A program made the translations under genes and the position numbers. A stretch of DNA of 64,000 bases, taken from Dyella_A sp035685805 (lineage in GTDB: Bacteria; Pseudomonadota; Gammaproteobacteria; Xanthomonadales; Rhodanobacteraceae). The DNA lies in NCBI RefSeq assembly GCF_035685805.1, contig NZ_DASSAB010000043.1:124001-188000 (forward strand), given 5' to 3'. Below, one piece after another: positions 8,371-17,440 of this stretch. Positions within the stretch are counted from its first letter, which is position 1; each line of letters starts with the position of its first letter. Below the pieces are notes generated by a model that was given only the letters and a program-made list of their open reading frames with translations, was not told the origin of the DNA and did not search any database.

Positions 8371-11361
8371 ATGCACGCCGCACCCGCCCATCCGCGCCCC
8401 GGCGAAGGCACCGGTCGCGACGCCCGCGCCTGGCCGGATGCGCAGGCTGCCGCACTGGCCGCGGCGCTGACGCAGGCGGTGCGTGGCGAGGTGCGCTTCG
8501 ACGCCGGTACCCGCGGCATGTATGCCACCGACGGCTCGATCTACCGCCAGGTACCGATCGGCGTGGTGGTGCCGCTGGACGTCGACGACGTGCTGGCGAC
8601 GCTGCGCGTGTGCCACGCGCACGATGCGCCGGTGCTGGCGCGTGGTGGCGGCACCAGCCTGGCAGGCCAGTGCTGCAACGTGGCGGTGGTGATGGACTGC
8701 TCGCGCCATCTGCGCGAGATCCTCTCGCTCGATCCGCAGGCCCGGCTGGCCCGCGTGCGGCCCGGCTGCATCCTCGACGCCCTGCGCGACGCGGCCGAGC
8801 GTGTGCACCTCACTTTTGGCCCGGATCCATCCACTCACGCGCACAACACCCTGGGAGGCATGGTCGGCAACAACTCCTGCGGCGTGCACTCGGTGATGGC
8901 CGGGCGCACCGCCGACAACGTGCGCTCGCTGGACATCGTCACCTACGACGGCGTGCGCATGCGCGTGGGCGCCACCAGCGAGGAGGAGCTGGAGCAGATC
9001 ATCCGCGAAGGTGGCCGGCGCGGCGAGATCTACGCGGGCCTCAGGGCGATCCGCGACCGCTATGCCGACGAGATCCGCCGCCGCTATCCGCGCATCCCGC
9101 GGCGGGTCTCCGGCTACAACCTCGACCAGCTGCTGCCGGAGAACGGCTTCCACGTGGCGCGCGCGCTGGTCGGCAGCGAAGGCACCTGCGTGACGGTGCT
9201 GGAGGCCGAGCTGGAACTGGTGCCGAGCCCGCGATCGCGCACGCTGGTGGTGCTGGGGTATCCGGACATCTTCGAGGCCGGCGACCACGTGCCGGCGATC
9301 CTCGCGCACCAGCCGATCGGTCTCGAAGGCATCGACGCGATGCTGATCGACAACATGAAGCGAAAGCACATGCATCCGCGCGACCGCAAGCTGCTGCCGG
9401 AGGGCAAGGGCTGGTTGATGGTCGAGTTCGGCGGCGATGACAAGGACGAGGCCGACCGCAAGGCGCGGGCCATGATGGATGCGCTGGCGCGCGAAGCCAG
9501 CCCGCCGTGCATGAAGCTGTTCGACGACCAGGCGGAGGAGGCACTGCTGTGGCAGGTGCGCGAGTCAGGGCTTGGCGCCACCGCGCGCGTGCCCGGGCGG
9601 CGCGACACCCACCCGGGCTGGGAGGACGCGGCCGTGCCGCCGGACCAGGTGGGCGCCTACCTGCGTGACTACCGCGCGCTGCTGGACAAGTACGACTACG
9701 ACTGCGCGTTGTACGGCCACTTCGGCGACGGCTGCATCCACTGCCGCGTGAACTACTCGCTCGACACGCCGGCGGCGGTGGCGCAGTGGCACGCGTTCAT
9801 GGAGGAGGCCTCGGACCTGGTGCTGAGCTACGGCGGCTCCAACTCGGGCGAGCACGGCGACGGCCAGATCCGCGCGTGGCTGCTGCCGAAGATGTTCGGC
9901 GAGGAGTTGATGCAGGCGTTCGCGCAGTTCAAGGCGCTGTGGGACCCGAGCGGGCGGATGAACCCGGGCAAGGTAGTCGATCCGTATCCGCCCGACGCCG
10001 ACCTGCGCCGCGGACCGAGCTACCAGCCGCCGCGGCTGGGGACCGAGTTCGCCTACCCGGACGACGACATGAGCTTCGCCCGCGCCACCACCCGCTGCGT
10101 GGGCGTGGGCAACTGTCGCAACCAGAGCGGCGGCGTGATGTGCCCCAGCTACCGCGCTACCCAGGAGGAGCGCTATTCCACCCGCGGTCGCGCGCGTCTG
10201 CTGTTCGAGATGCTCGAAGGTGATCCGCTCGATCACGGCTGGCGCAGCCCGGCGGTGCACGAGGCGCTCGACCTGTGCCTGGCCTGCAAGGGCTGCAAGA
10301 GCGACTGCCCGATCAACGTGGACATGGCCACCTACAAGGCCGAGTTCATGTCGCACTTCTATCGCGGCCGGCTGCGTCCGCGCACCGCCTATGCGATGGG
10401 GCTGATCTACTGGTGGGCGCGGCTGGGCTCGCGGGTGCCGCGGCTGACCAATGCGCTGCTGCGCGCGCCGGGGCTGTCGCGGCTGAGCAAGTTCATCGGC
10501 GGCATCGCGCAGCGGCGCACCATGCCCAGCTTCGCCACCCGGACCTTTCGCGCCTGGTTCGCCGGGCACGAGCCGGCCAACCCGCACGGCCCGCCCGTGC
10601 TGCTGTGGCCGGACACGTTCAACAACTACCTGCATCCGCAGCCGCTGCAGGACGCCGTACTGGTGCTGGAGGCCGCCGGCTACCGGGTACAGATGCCGCA
10701 GGCCGAGCTGTGCTGCGGCCGGCCGCTGTATGCCGAAGGCATGCTCGACCTGGCGCGCCACCAGCTGCGCGACATCCTGCATGCGCTGGCCGGGCCGATC
10801 GACGCGGACGTGCCGGTGGTCGGGCTGGAGCCGTCCTGCGTGACCAGCTTCCGCGACGAGCTGCCGCGCCTGTTTCCCGGCGACGAGAAGGCGCTCTGGC
10901 TGAGCCGCAATACCTTCATCTTCAGCGAGTTCATCGAGCGCAGCGGCTACCTGCCGCCGCCGCTGCGGCGCAAGGCGCTGGTGCACGCGCACTGCCATCA
11001 CCACGCGGTGCTCGGCACCGCGGCGGAGAAGCGCCTGCTCGGGCGGCTCGGCCTGGACGTCACCTGGCTGGACGCCGGCTGCTGCGGCATGGCCGGTTCG
11101 TTCGGCTTCGACGCGCGCAAGGTGGATGTATCGGTGCGCGTGGGCGAGCTGCAGCTGCTGCCGGCGGTGCGTGCCGCGGCGCCTGACACGCTGATCATCA
11201 CCAACGGTTTCAGCTGCCGCCAGCAGATCGCCCAGTGCACCGGGCGGCAGGCGCTGGACGTGTCGCAGGTGCTGGCGATGGCGGTGCGCCAGGGTCCGCC
11301 CCATCTGCTGCCCGTGCCCGTCTCGCTCACTGATCCACGCGCGGCCGATGCGGTGCGCTGA
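8371..11361 (+). CDS. FAD-linked oxidase fused to Fe-S / heterodisulfide-reductase-like module
   Basis: A 996-residue fusion of the GlcD/D-2-hydroxyacid dehydrogenase type. The N-terminal half is a VAO-type FAD domain (PVLARGGGTSLAGQ near residue 88; GNNSCG further on) with the FAD-oxidase C-terminal domain. A ferredoxin-like module follows, with Cys pairs near residues 576-590 and CLACKGCKSDCP near 636-648. The end has two CCG-type cysteine motifs (ELCCGRP near 780, AGCCGMAG near 903). The family oxidises a D-2-hydroxy acid and passes electrons on through the Fe-S centres. The ATG at 8371 is preceded by GGAGGAGCC. Likely co-transcribed with the enolase-type gene 44 bp upstream. Confidence 0.85.
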   Translation: MHAAPAHPRPGEGTGRDARAWPDAQAAALAAALTQAVRGEVRFDAGTRGMYATDGSIYRQVPIGVVVPLDVDDVLATLRVCHAHDAPVLARGGGTSLAGQCCNVAVVMDCSRHLREILSLDPQARLARVRPGCILDALRDAAERVHLTFGPDPSTHAHNTLGGMVGNNSCGVHSVMAGRTADNVRSLDIVTYDGVRMRVGATSEEELEQIIREGGRRGEIYAGLRAIRDRYADEIRRRYPRIPRRVSGYNLDQLLPENGFHVARALVGSEGTCVTVLEAELELVPSPRSRTLVVLGYPDIFEAGDHVPAILAHQPIGLEGIDAMLIDNMKRKHMHPRDRKLLPEGKGWLMVEFGGDDKDEADRKARAMMDALAREASPPCMKLFDDQAEEALLWQVRESGLGATARVPGRRDTHPGWEDAAVPPDQVGAYLRDYRALLDKYDYDCALYGHFGDGCIHCRVNYSLDTPAAVAQWHAFMEEASDLVLSYGGSNSGEHGDGQIRAWLLPKMFGEELMQAFAQFKALWDPSGRMNPGKVVDPYPPDADLRRGPSYQPPRLGTEFAYPDDDMSFARATTRCVGVGNCRNQSGGVMCPSYRATQEERYSTRGRARLLFEMLEGDPLDHGWRSPAVHEALDLCLACKGCKSDCPINVDMATYKAEFMSHFYRGRLRPRTAYAMGLIYWWARLGSRVPRLTNALLRAPGLSRLSKFIGGIAQRRTMPSFATRTFRAWFAGHEPANPHGPPVLLWPDTFNNYLHPQPLQDAVLVLEAAGYRVQMPQAELCCGRPLYAEGMLDLARHQLRDILHALAGPIDADVPVVGLEPSCVTSFRDELPRLFPGDEKALWLSRNTFIFSEFIERSGYLPPPLRRKALVHAHCHHHAVLGTAAEKRLLGRLGLDVTWLDAGCCGMAGSFGFDARKVDVSVRVGELQLLPAVRAAAPDTLIITNGFSCRQQIAQCTGRQALDVSQVLAMAVRQGPPHLLPVPVSLTDPRAADAVR

Positions 11362-11416
11362 CCCGGCCGCGGTCTGCGCGCCGCGCCTTTTCCGACCTTC
11401 ACCGAGGAGCCACACC

Positions 11417-11818
11417 ATGAGCCAGTCGCATCCACCCGCGCCGATCGGCAACACCCGCTGGGCCATCGCCGAGGGCTACATCCCGCCGGAAAGCACGCAC
11501 GGCGGTGACCCACGCTTTGTCAGCCACGAAACCGCGTGCCTGCTCAACGCCAACGACGCCGAAGCGCACGTGTCGATCACGCTGTACTTCACCGATCGCG
11601 AGCCGGTCGGGCCGTACCGGGTGACGGTGCCGGCGCAGCGTACCCGGCACGTGCGCTTCAACGACCTGCGCGATCCCGAGCCGGTGCCGCGCGACACCCC
11701 TTACGCCAGCGTCATCGAGTCGGACCTGCCGGTGGTGGTGCAGCACACCCGGCTGGACTCGCGACAGCCCGCGCTGGCCCTGCTCAGCACCATCGCCCAT
11801 CACGCATCCGCCCACTGA
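11417..11818 (+). CDS. ASRT-family (Anabaena sensory rhodopsin transducer-like) protein
   Basis: A 133-residue soluble protein that matches the sensory rhodopsin transducer family (Pfam ASRT) along its whole length. Recognisable stretches are GYIPPESTHGGDP, HVSITLYFTDREPVGPYR, RTRHVRFNDLRDPEPVPRD, YASVIESDLPVVVQHTRLD and the LLSTIAH end. In Anabaena the homologue is a tetrameric beta-sandwich coupled to a rhodopsin, but many family members occur in bacteria with no rhodopsin. No rhodopsin gene is in this window. Ribosome site GAGGAGCC precedes the ATG. Only 11 bp separate it from the next gene, so it belongs to the operon. A ligand-binding role in sugar or sugar-acid metabolism is only inference. 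Confidence 0.85.
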   Translation: MSQSHPPAPIGNTRWAIAEGYIPPESTHGGDPRFVSHETACLLNANDAEAHVSITLYFTDREPVGPYRVTVPAQRTRHVRFNDLRDPEPVPRDTPYASVIESDLPVVVQHTRLDSRQPALALLSTIAHHASAH

Positions 11819-11829
11819 AGGAGATCGCC

Positions 11830-12861
11830 ATGCCTCTGCGCCCCCGTCGCCGCACGTCCGAAGTCGTTGTCATCACCGGAGCCTCGGCCGGTGTCGGCCG
11901 CGCCACCGCCCACCGGTTCGCCCGCGCTGGTGCGCGCGTCGCCCTGATTGCCCGTGCCAGCGAAGCGCTGGACAGCGCCGCGCAGGAAGTGCGCGAACTT
12001 GGCGGCCAGGCGCTCGCGATACCGCTGGACGTGGCCGATGCCGACGCCGTAGAAGCGGCGGCCGAACGCATCGAGTCCGAACTCGGCCCCATCGACGTGT
12101 GGGTAAACGCGGCGATGGCGACCATCTTCGCCCCGGTCAGCGAGATCCGGCCGGCCGAGTTCCGCCGCGCGACCGAGGTGACCTACCTCGGCACCGTGCA
12201 CGGCACCATGGCCGCGCTCAAGCGCATGCGCTCGCGCAACCGCGGGCACGTCGTGCAGGTGGGTTCTGCGCTGGCTTACCGGGCGATTCCGCTGCAGTCG
12301 GCCTACTGCGGGGCCAAGTTCGCCATCCGCGGGTTCACCGACGCGCTGCGGGTGGAGCTGATGCACGAGCGCTGCGCGGTGGGGCTGACGATGGTGCAGC
12401 TGTCGGCCTTCAACACGCCGCAGTTCCAGTGGGCACGCACGCGGCTGGCGTGGCGGCCGCAACCGGTGCCGCCGATTTTCCAGCCGGAGGTGGCTGCCGA
12501 TGCGATCTACTGGGCGGCCCATCATCGGCGGCGCGAGCTGTGGGTGGGGTTTCCCGCGGTCAAGGCGATCCTCGGCAACGCGCTGGCGCCGTGGCTGGCC
12601 GACCGCAAGTTGGTCAAGCAGGGTTACTCCGGCCAGATGAGCGACCAGCGGTTGCCGGAGCCGCGGCCGGACAACCTGTTCAAGGCGGTGCACGATGACT
12701 ACGGCACCCACGGCCGCTTCGACCACCGCGCGCGCGCATCGAGTCCGCAGCTGTGGCTGACCACGCACCGGCCGGCGGTAGTCGCCGGCGCGCTGACCAT
12801 GGCCGCCCTGGTGGCGCGGCGCCTGTGGGGATCGCGTCGCCAGCGGGGGTCCATGCGGTGA
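11830..12861 (+). CDS. Short-chain dehydrogenase/reductase with C-terminal membrane helix
   Basis: A 343-residue SDR. The cofactor motif TGASAGVG is at residues 16-23, and the catalytic Ser, Tyr and Lys are S146, Y159 and K163 (YCGAK). The common NNAG is replaced by NAAM. A long C-terminal extension ends in a hydrophobic helix at about 316-334 followed by a basic tail, so the enzyme is probably attached to the inner membrane. AAGGAGATCGCC ribosome site precedes the ATG. Substrate unknown; it belongs to the 5.4-14.7 kb run. Confidence 0.85.
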   Translation: MPLRPRRRTSEVVVITGASAGVGRATAHRFARAGARVALIARASEALDSAAQEVRELGGQALAIPLDVADADAVEAAAERIESELGPIDVWVNAAMATIFAPVSEIRPAEFRRATEVTYLGTVHGTMAALKRMRSRNRGHVVQVGSALAYRAIPLQSAYCGAKFAIRGFTDALRVELMHERCAVGLTMVQLSAFNTPQFQWARTRLAWRPQPVPPIFQPEVAADAIYWAAHHRRRELWVGFPAVKAILGNALAPWLADRKLVKQGYSGQMSDQRLPEPRPDNLFKAVHDDYGTHGRFDHRARASSPQLWLTTHRPAVVAGALTMAALVARRLWGSRRQRGSMR

Positions 12862-12910
12862 GCTGCCCCGTGGATTGGTACCGGCCGCGCCCGGTCGGCC
12901 GGTGCCTGCG

Positions 12911-14710
12911 ATGCGCCGGCACGGTGCGCCGGTGAGCCGCATCGAGCACTACGCGCTGCTGGGCGACGGCCGCAGTGCGGCGCTGGTTGGCCGCGATGGT
13001 TCGATCGACTGGTTGTGCTGGCCGCGGATCGGCTCCGACACCTGTTTCGCGGCACTGCTGGGCGAACACCGGCACGGCCGCTGGCTGCTGGCCCCTGCCG
13101 AAAAGGCGGCGGTAGCCCGGGTGGAGCGGCACTACCGCCGCGGCACCGCCACGCTGGAAACGCGCTGGCACACCGCCGATGGCGTGGTCGAGGTGAGCGA
13201 GGCGATGCCCTGGCGCAGCGAGCGCACCAGCGTGGTGCGCAGCGTCCGCTGCGTCTCCGGATGTGTGCCGATGCGGTTGGAGCTGCGTGCGCGCTTCGAC
13301 TACGGCAAGGCGCTGCCCGGCATCCGCCGTCATGACGGGCGCTGGCAGCTGGTGATGGGGCCGATCGCGCTTTGGCTGGACACCGACGTAAAGCACCTGT
13401 CGCTCGACGCGGAGGGCGATGCGGTGTGCGGCGAGTGGCTGCTGCGCGAGGGCGATAACAGCTGCTTTGCATTGCAGTGCACCGCCTCGGTGGAGCGTGC
13501 GCCCGCGCCGATGGACGCCACGCAGGCCCTCGCCGACAGCGATGCGTTCTGGACCGATTGGGCAGACGCGGTGCAGCCCGGTGACGGCCCGCACGCCGAT
13601 GCGGTCCTGCGCTCGCTGGTGACGTTGAAGGCGCTCACCGAGCGTGACGGTGGCGGCGTCGCGGCGGCGGCCACCAGTTCGCTGCCCGAATGCATCGGGG
13701 GCAAGCGCAACTGGGACTACCGCTACGGCTGGCTGCGCGACGCGAGCTTCACGCTGCTGGCGTTCGCCGGGGCCGGCCTGCGGCAGGAGGCGGCGCAGTG
13801 GCGCAACTGGCTGATGCGCTGCATCGCCGGGCACCCGGCGCAGCTGCAGATCATGTACGGGCTGGACGGACGCCGCCGGATCGACGAGTGGGTGTGCGAC
13901 TGGCTGCCCGGATACGAGCAGTCCGCTCCCGTGCGCTTCGGCAACGGCGCGGCCAAGCAGGTGCAGGTCGATGTCTACGGCGAGGTGCTCAACGCGCTCT
14001 ACCACGCCCGTCGCCACGGCCTGGCACCCGATCCCGATACGTGGTCGCTGGAGTGTGCGCTGGTGGAGCACCTGGCCAACGTGTGGCGGGAGCCGGGGCA
14101 CGGCATCTGGGAGATGCGCGGCGCGCCGCGAGTGTTCACCCACTCGCGCGTGATGGCGTGGGTGGCGGTGGACCGCGCGCTGCGCAGTGCGCGGGAATTC
14201 GGCCACAGCGCGCCGCTGGCGCGGTGGGAGGCACTGGCCGGCAGCATCCGCGAAGACGTGCTGGCGCACGGCATCGACCCGTTACGCGGATGCTTCACGC
14301 AGTGCTACGGGCAACCTGCGCTGGACGCGAGCCTGTTGCTGCTGCCGATCTACGGATTCCTGCCCGCCGATGATCCACGCATCGCCGCCACCGTGCGGGC
14401 GATCGAGTCGGAGCTGGATGAGGGCAACGGGTTGCTGATGCGCTACCGCCACACCGACGGCAACGACGGCCTGGAGGGCGGCGAGGGCACGTTCATCGCC
14501 TGCAGCTTCTGGCTGGCGCACGTGAAACACCTGCAGGGTCGCCACGACGAAGCGCGGCAGTTGCTGTCGCGCTTGCTGGCGCTGTGCAACGACGTCGGCC
14601 TGCTGTCGGAGGAGTACGACGTGGGCGCAGCGCGCCTGTGCGGCAACTTTCCCCAGGCGCTCTCGCACGTGGCGCTGATCAACACCGTTCGGGCGCTGGG
14701 CGAGGGCTGA
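12911..14710 (+). CDS. Glycoside hydrolase family 15 protein (glucoamylase/trehalase-like)
   Basis: A roughly 599-residue GH15-type protein. Family landmarks in order are ALLGDGRSAALVGRDGSIDWLCWPRIGSD at the N-terminus, NWDYRYGWLRDASFTLLAF in the middle (the (alpha/alpha)6-barrel entry), and LLSEEYDVGAARLCGNFPQALSHVALI near the end, which holds the second catalytic Glu region. The family cleaves alpha-glucosidic bonds from chain ends; many bacterial members of this two-domain form act on trehalose or malto-oligosaccharides. There is no signal peptide, so it should be cytoplasmic. The start is uncertain: ATG at 12911 or GTG at 12932. It is the last gene of the plus-strand run and lies 49 bp after the SDR. 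Confidence 0.85.
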   Translation: MRRHGAPVSRIEHYALLGDGRSAALVGRDGSIDWLCWPRIGSDTCFAALLGEHRHGRWLLAPAEKAAVARVERHYRRGTATLETRWHTADGVVEVSEAMPWRSERTSVVRSVRCVSGCVPMRLELRARFDYGKALPGIRRHDGRWQLVMGPIALWLDTDVKHLSLDAEGDAVCGEWLLREGDNSCFALQCTASVERAPAPMDATQALADSDAFWTDWADAVQPGDGPHADAVLRSLVTLKALTERDGGGVAAAATSSLPECIGGKRNWDYRYGWLRDASFTLLAFAGAGLRQEAAQWRNWLMRCIAGHPAQLQIMYGLDGRRRIDEWVCDWLPGYEQSAPVRFGNGAAKQVQVDVYGEVLNALYHARRHGLAPDPDTWSLECALVEHLANVWREPGHGIWEMRGAPRVFTHSRVMAWVAVDRALRSAREFGHSAPLARWEALAGSIREDVLAHGIDPLRGCFTQCYGQPALDASLLLLPIYGFLPADDPRIAATVRAIESELDEGNGLLMRYRHTDGNDGLEGGEGTFIACSFWLAHVKHLQGRHDEARQLLSRLLALCNDVGLLSEEYDVGAARLCGNFPQALSHVALINTVRALGEG

Positions 14711-14778
14711 GGGCGACGCGCCGGCGCGGATCGCCGGCGCCATCGCGCGGGTGAGTAGGCCCTGGCGTCAGGCGAATC

Positions 14779-14925
14779 TCACGACGACGGCTGCGGCTTG
14801 GCGTCCGGGTCGTTCTGCGGCTGCCGCGGCGCGTCCGGCGCGGGATGGCCTTTGCCGCCCTGCGGATCTTTCGGGTGGCTCTCGTCGTAGCCGGATTTTT
14901 TCGGCGGGGTGCTGTTCTGGCTCAT
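14779..14925 (-). CDS. Small hydrophilic protein (48 residues)
   Basis: A 48-residue protein rich in P, K, D, G, S and Q with no hydrophobic helix. It opens MSQNSTPPKKSGYDESHPKD and ends in KPQPSS, and looks disordered. An AGGA ribosome site lies about 5 bases before the ATG. I do not recognise the family. Its composition and N-terminal style match the 64-residue protein at 4819-5013. Confidence 0.55.
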   Translation of the reverse strand: MSQNSTPPKKSGYDESHPKDPQGGKGHPAPDAPRQPQNDPDAKPQPSS

Positions 14926-15152
14926 GGAATCCTCGCGTTCGAGTTCGGCTTGGCGTCCATGCAGCGTGGCATCGGCGCGGCGCACGCGGGGTGAATGCGC
15001 GCCGCTGCTCCGCTTCGCCAGAGCCCCAGCCCGGACCAGCGGGCCGGAGCAGCGGGGAACCGCGGTGCAAACGGGCCGTAGACGGAATCCGCACGGCGCC
15101 GTGAGCCCGGCGCGACCACCATGGATTACCACCCGCTGATCCGGAGAGCCCC

Positions 15153-15347
15153 ATGACCACGCCCCCTCGCGATGTCCGCAAGACCGGTTACCCCTCGATG
15201 GACGAGGACGAGCAGAGCCGCGCCAGCGGTGACGGCAACGACTTCGACCAGGGCAGCCGCACACCGCGCAACAAACATGAGCGCTCGGGCAAGCAGAGCG
15301 ACTTCGAGAAGCGCCACGAGGGAACTACCGAAGTACCGCACGGCTGA
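15153..15347 (+). CDS. Small hydrophilic, acidic/basic mixed protein
   Basis: Sixty-four residues, highly charged (many D, E, K, R) and free of hydrophobic segments, ending TTEVPHG. A GGAGAGCCCC ribosome site precedes the ATG. It contains SDFEKRHEGTTEVPHG-type sequence that hints at a short conserved tail, but I cannot name the family. It lies divergent from the 48-residue protein and faces the SDR gene. Confidence 0.55.
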   Translation: MTTPPRDVRKTGYPSMDEDEQSRASGDGNDFDQGSRTPRNKHERSGKQSDFEKRHEGTTEVPHG

Positions 15348-15515
15348 GTTGGGTGCCGTTTCCGCCGAGGGTTGTCCTGTGCGCCCCGGTGTGTGGCGGA
15401 CGCCCGACCTGATTGACGAGTCGGGCGCGTCCATGGATCGCGGTACGCCGCAATGTCGTGAGCGCGACGCGCAAACGCCGGCGAGCCATCGCGGCTCGCC
15501 GGCCTCGCACGGCAC

Positions 15516-16460
15516 TTACGGCGTGGGTCCGCCCATCACCGGAAGGATGGCGCCGGAGATGTAGCTGGCGCAGACCGGCGACGCCAGGAACACGTACGCG
15601 GGGGCCAGCTCCTCCGGCTGCGCGGGACGGCCCATCGCGCTGGACTTGCCGAAGTCCACGATCTTGTCCGCCGGCGCGTCGGCCGGATTCAGCGGCGTCC
15701 ACACCGGGCCCGGCGCCACGGCATTCACGCGGATGCCCTTGTCGGCAAGGTTCGCGGCGAGCGCCTTGGTGAAAGCGTGGATGCCGCCCTTGGTCATCGA
15801 GTAGTCCAGCAGCACCTTGTTGCCGAACAGCCCGGTTTCCGAGCCGGTGTTGATGATGCAGTCGCCGCTGGTCAGGTGGGGCAGGGCGGCCTTGGCCATG
15901 TGGAAGTAGCCGTAGAGATTGGTGCGCAAGGTGGTGTCGAAACGCTCCTCGCTGACATCCTCCAGGCGCTCGGCGTGCTGCTGGAAGGCGGCGTTGTTGA
16001 CCAGCACCGACAGCTTCTCGAATGCATCCACCGTCTGCGCCACCGCCCGCTCGCAGAATTCCCGATCGCGCACGTCGCCGGGGATGAGCAGGCACTGCCG
16101 GCCCTCCGCTTCCACCGCCTGCTGGGTCTCCTGCGCATCCTCGTGCTCGTCCAGATAGACGATCGCCACGTCGGCGCCCTCGCGTGCGAACAGCACCGCC
16201 ACCGCACGGCCGATGCCGGAATCGCCGCCGGTGATCAGCGCGGCCTTGCCCTCGAGCTTGCCGCTGCCGCGATACTCCGGCGCCTTGTAGCGCGGACGCG
16301 GCTCGAGATCCTTCTCCAGGCCCGGCTTGTTGAGATGCTGCGCCGGCAATGGATTAGTCGGCTCCTTCGGTGCATGCACTTCCTGGGAGGACTTGGCCGA
16401 TGCCGCCTTGCCACGCGTTGCGGCAGGCTTGTCCGGCTTGGATGATCGGTCTCGGGTCAT
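15516..16460 (-). CDS. SDR family oxidoreductase with basic N-terminal extension
   Basis: A 314-residue short-chain dehydrogenase of the group often named general stress protein 39 or YhdG/YghA-like. The first 65 residues are a Lys/Pro/Ala-rich linker. The Rossmann motif TGGDSGIG is at 77-84, NNAA at 155-158, and the catalytic pair is Y220/K224 (YSMTKGG). A conserved end segment SYISGAILPVMGG is present. The ATG at 16460 has a GGAG ribosome site; upstream codons are not conserved. Such enzymes commonly occur with small stress proteins, which fits its neighbours, but the substrate is unknown. Confidence 0.85.
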   Translation of the reverse strand: MTRDRSSKPDKPAATRGKAASAKSSQEVHAPKEPTNPLPAQHLNKPGLEKDLEPRPRYKAPEYRGSGKLEGKAALITGGDSGIGRAVAVLFAREGADVAIVYLDEHEDAQETQQAVEAEGRQCLLIPGDVRDREFCERAVAQTVDAFEKLSVLVNNAAFQQHAERLEDVSEERFDTTLRTNLYGYFHMAKAALPHLTSGDCIINTGSETGLFGNKVLLDYSMTKGGIHAFTKALAANLADKGIRVNAVAPGPVWTPLNPADAPADKIVDFGKSSAMGRPAQPEELAPAYVFLASPVCASYISGAILPVMGGPTP

Positions 16461-16713
16461 GTCGTACTCCGTGGAAAGACGAAGTCTCGATGCTGGTCGG
16501 CGCAGCGTCCGGCGCGGGTGAACGCCCGGTGGAACGCGCTTGACGCCCGACCCCAAACCGCGCCCTGCGCAATGGAAAAGTGATCGGATCGCGGCCCCGC
16601 TTCGACGCCCGTTGAACGGGGCCGATGCGAGCATCGATGACGGTTGCCGCGGACATCGCGGCATGCCTTTTTTCATATCGGCGTCGCCGCAGGCCGATGC
16701 CAGGAGGAGCCTC

Positions 16714-16998
16714 ATGACATCCACATCCAAGACCACCACCAACCACGACGAGATCCGTCAGTGGGTCGAGATGCACGACGGCAAGCCGGCCTGCGTGAAA
16801 GGGACCGGCTCGGACAATGATCCCGGCATCTTGCGCATCGATTTCCCGGGCGGCGCCGGCGAGGAATCGCTCAACCACATCAGCTGGGACCAGTGGTTCA
16901 AGAAGTTCGACGACACCGATGTCGCCTTCCTCTACCAGCAGCACAAAAGCTCCGGCGAAGACAGCACGTTCTTCAAGCTCGTCAACCGCGATAACTGA
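16714..16998 (+). CDS. Small conserved hypothetical protein (94 residues)
   Basis: Ninety-four residues with conserved-looking blocks: HDEIRQWVEMHDGKPACVKGTG, DPGILRIDFPGG, ISWDQWFKKFDD and VAFLYQQ. Relatives of this type are sometimes misnamed 1,4-alpha-glucan branching enzyme in databases although they are far too short; the real function is not known. A strong AGGAGGAGCC ribosome site precedes the ATG at 16714. A terminator closes the gene at 17021. It is divergent from the SDR gene, sharing a 250-bp promoter region. Confidence 0.75.
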   Translation: MTSTSKTTTNHDEIRQWVEMHDGKPACVKGTGSDNDPGILRIDFPGGAGEESLNHISWDQWFKKFDDTDVAFLYQQHKSSGEDSTFFKLVNRDN

Positions 16999-17020
16999 CT
17001 GCTGAAAGCCGAGTAGACAA

Positions 17021-17052
17021 GAAAGGCCGCCTGCATGGGCGGCCTTTTCTTA
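17021..17052 (+). terminator. Rho-independent terminator after the 94-residue protein gene
   Basis: A GC hairpin (AAGGCCGCC, loop TGCATG, GGCGGCCTT) is followed by TTTTCTTATTT, 22 bp after the stop codon of the preceding gene. Confidence 0.8.
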
Positions 17053-17152
17053 TTTGCCGGCAACTCGTTTGGCGGCCGCGCGTGATTGGCCTGACGTTCC
17101 TGCATGGCGCAGAATCAGACGCCGCCGGGGATGGCGGCACCAGGGGAACATC

Positions 17153-17440
17153 GTGAAGCGAACGGGATGGCTTGGCGCGGCGGCGCTGCTGACGGCGTGT
17201 GCACCGCTGACAATCAAGACCAGCGATGTCGTGTCTGCGGGCAGCGGCAACTATCTGGTTGTGGCCAAACCCAGCGACAACACGGACTGGAGCGACATTC
17301 AGCTCAAGGCGCTGGCCGCTGCCAACGCCTGGTGCGACGCGAGGGGCGAGCAAATGCAGCAGGTCAACGTGGAGACCCACGGTGCTGCCCACTGGGGGCA
17401 GCAGTCCTATGGCCTGACGTTCCGCTGCGTGGCGCGCTGA
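17153..17440 (+). CDS. Small putative lipoprotein
   Basis: A 95-residue protein starting at GTG (17153), with AGGGGAAC just before. The N-terminus VKRTGWLGAAALLTAC is a lipoprotein signal with the lipid-bearing Cys at residue 16. The mature part is short and soluble, with two further Cys (CDARG and FRCVAR) that could form a disulfide. I recognise no family; a periplasmic or outer-membrane-anchored role follows from the signal alone. Confidence 0.65.
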   Translation: MKRTGWLGAAALLTACAPLTIKTSDVVSAGSGNYLVVAKPSDNTDWSDIQLKALAAANAWCDARGEQMQQVNVETHGAAHWGQQSYGLTFRCVAR

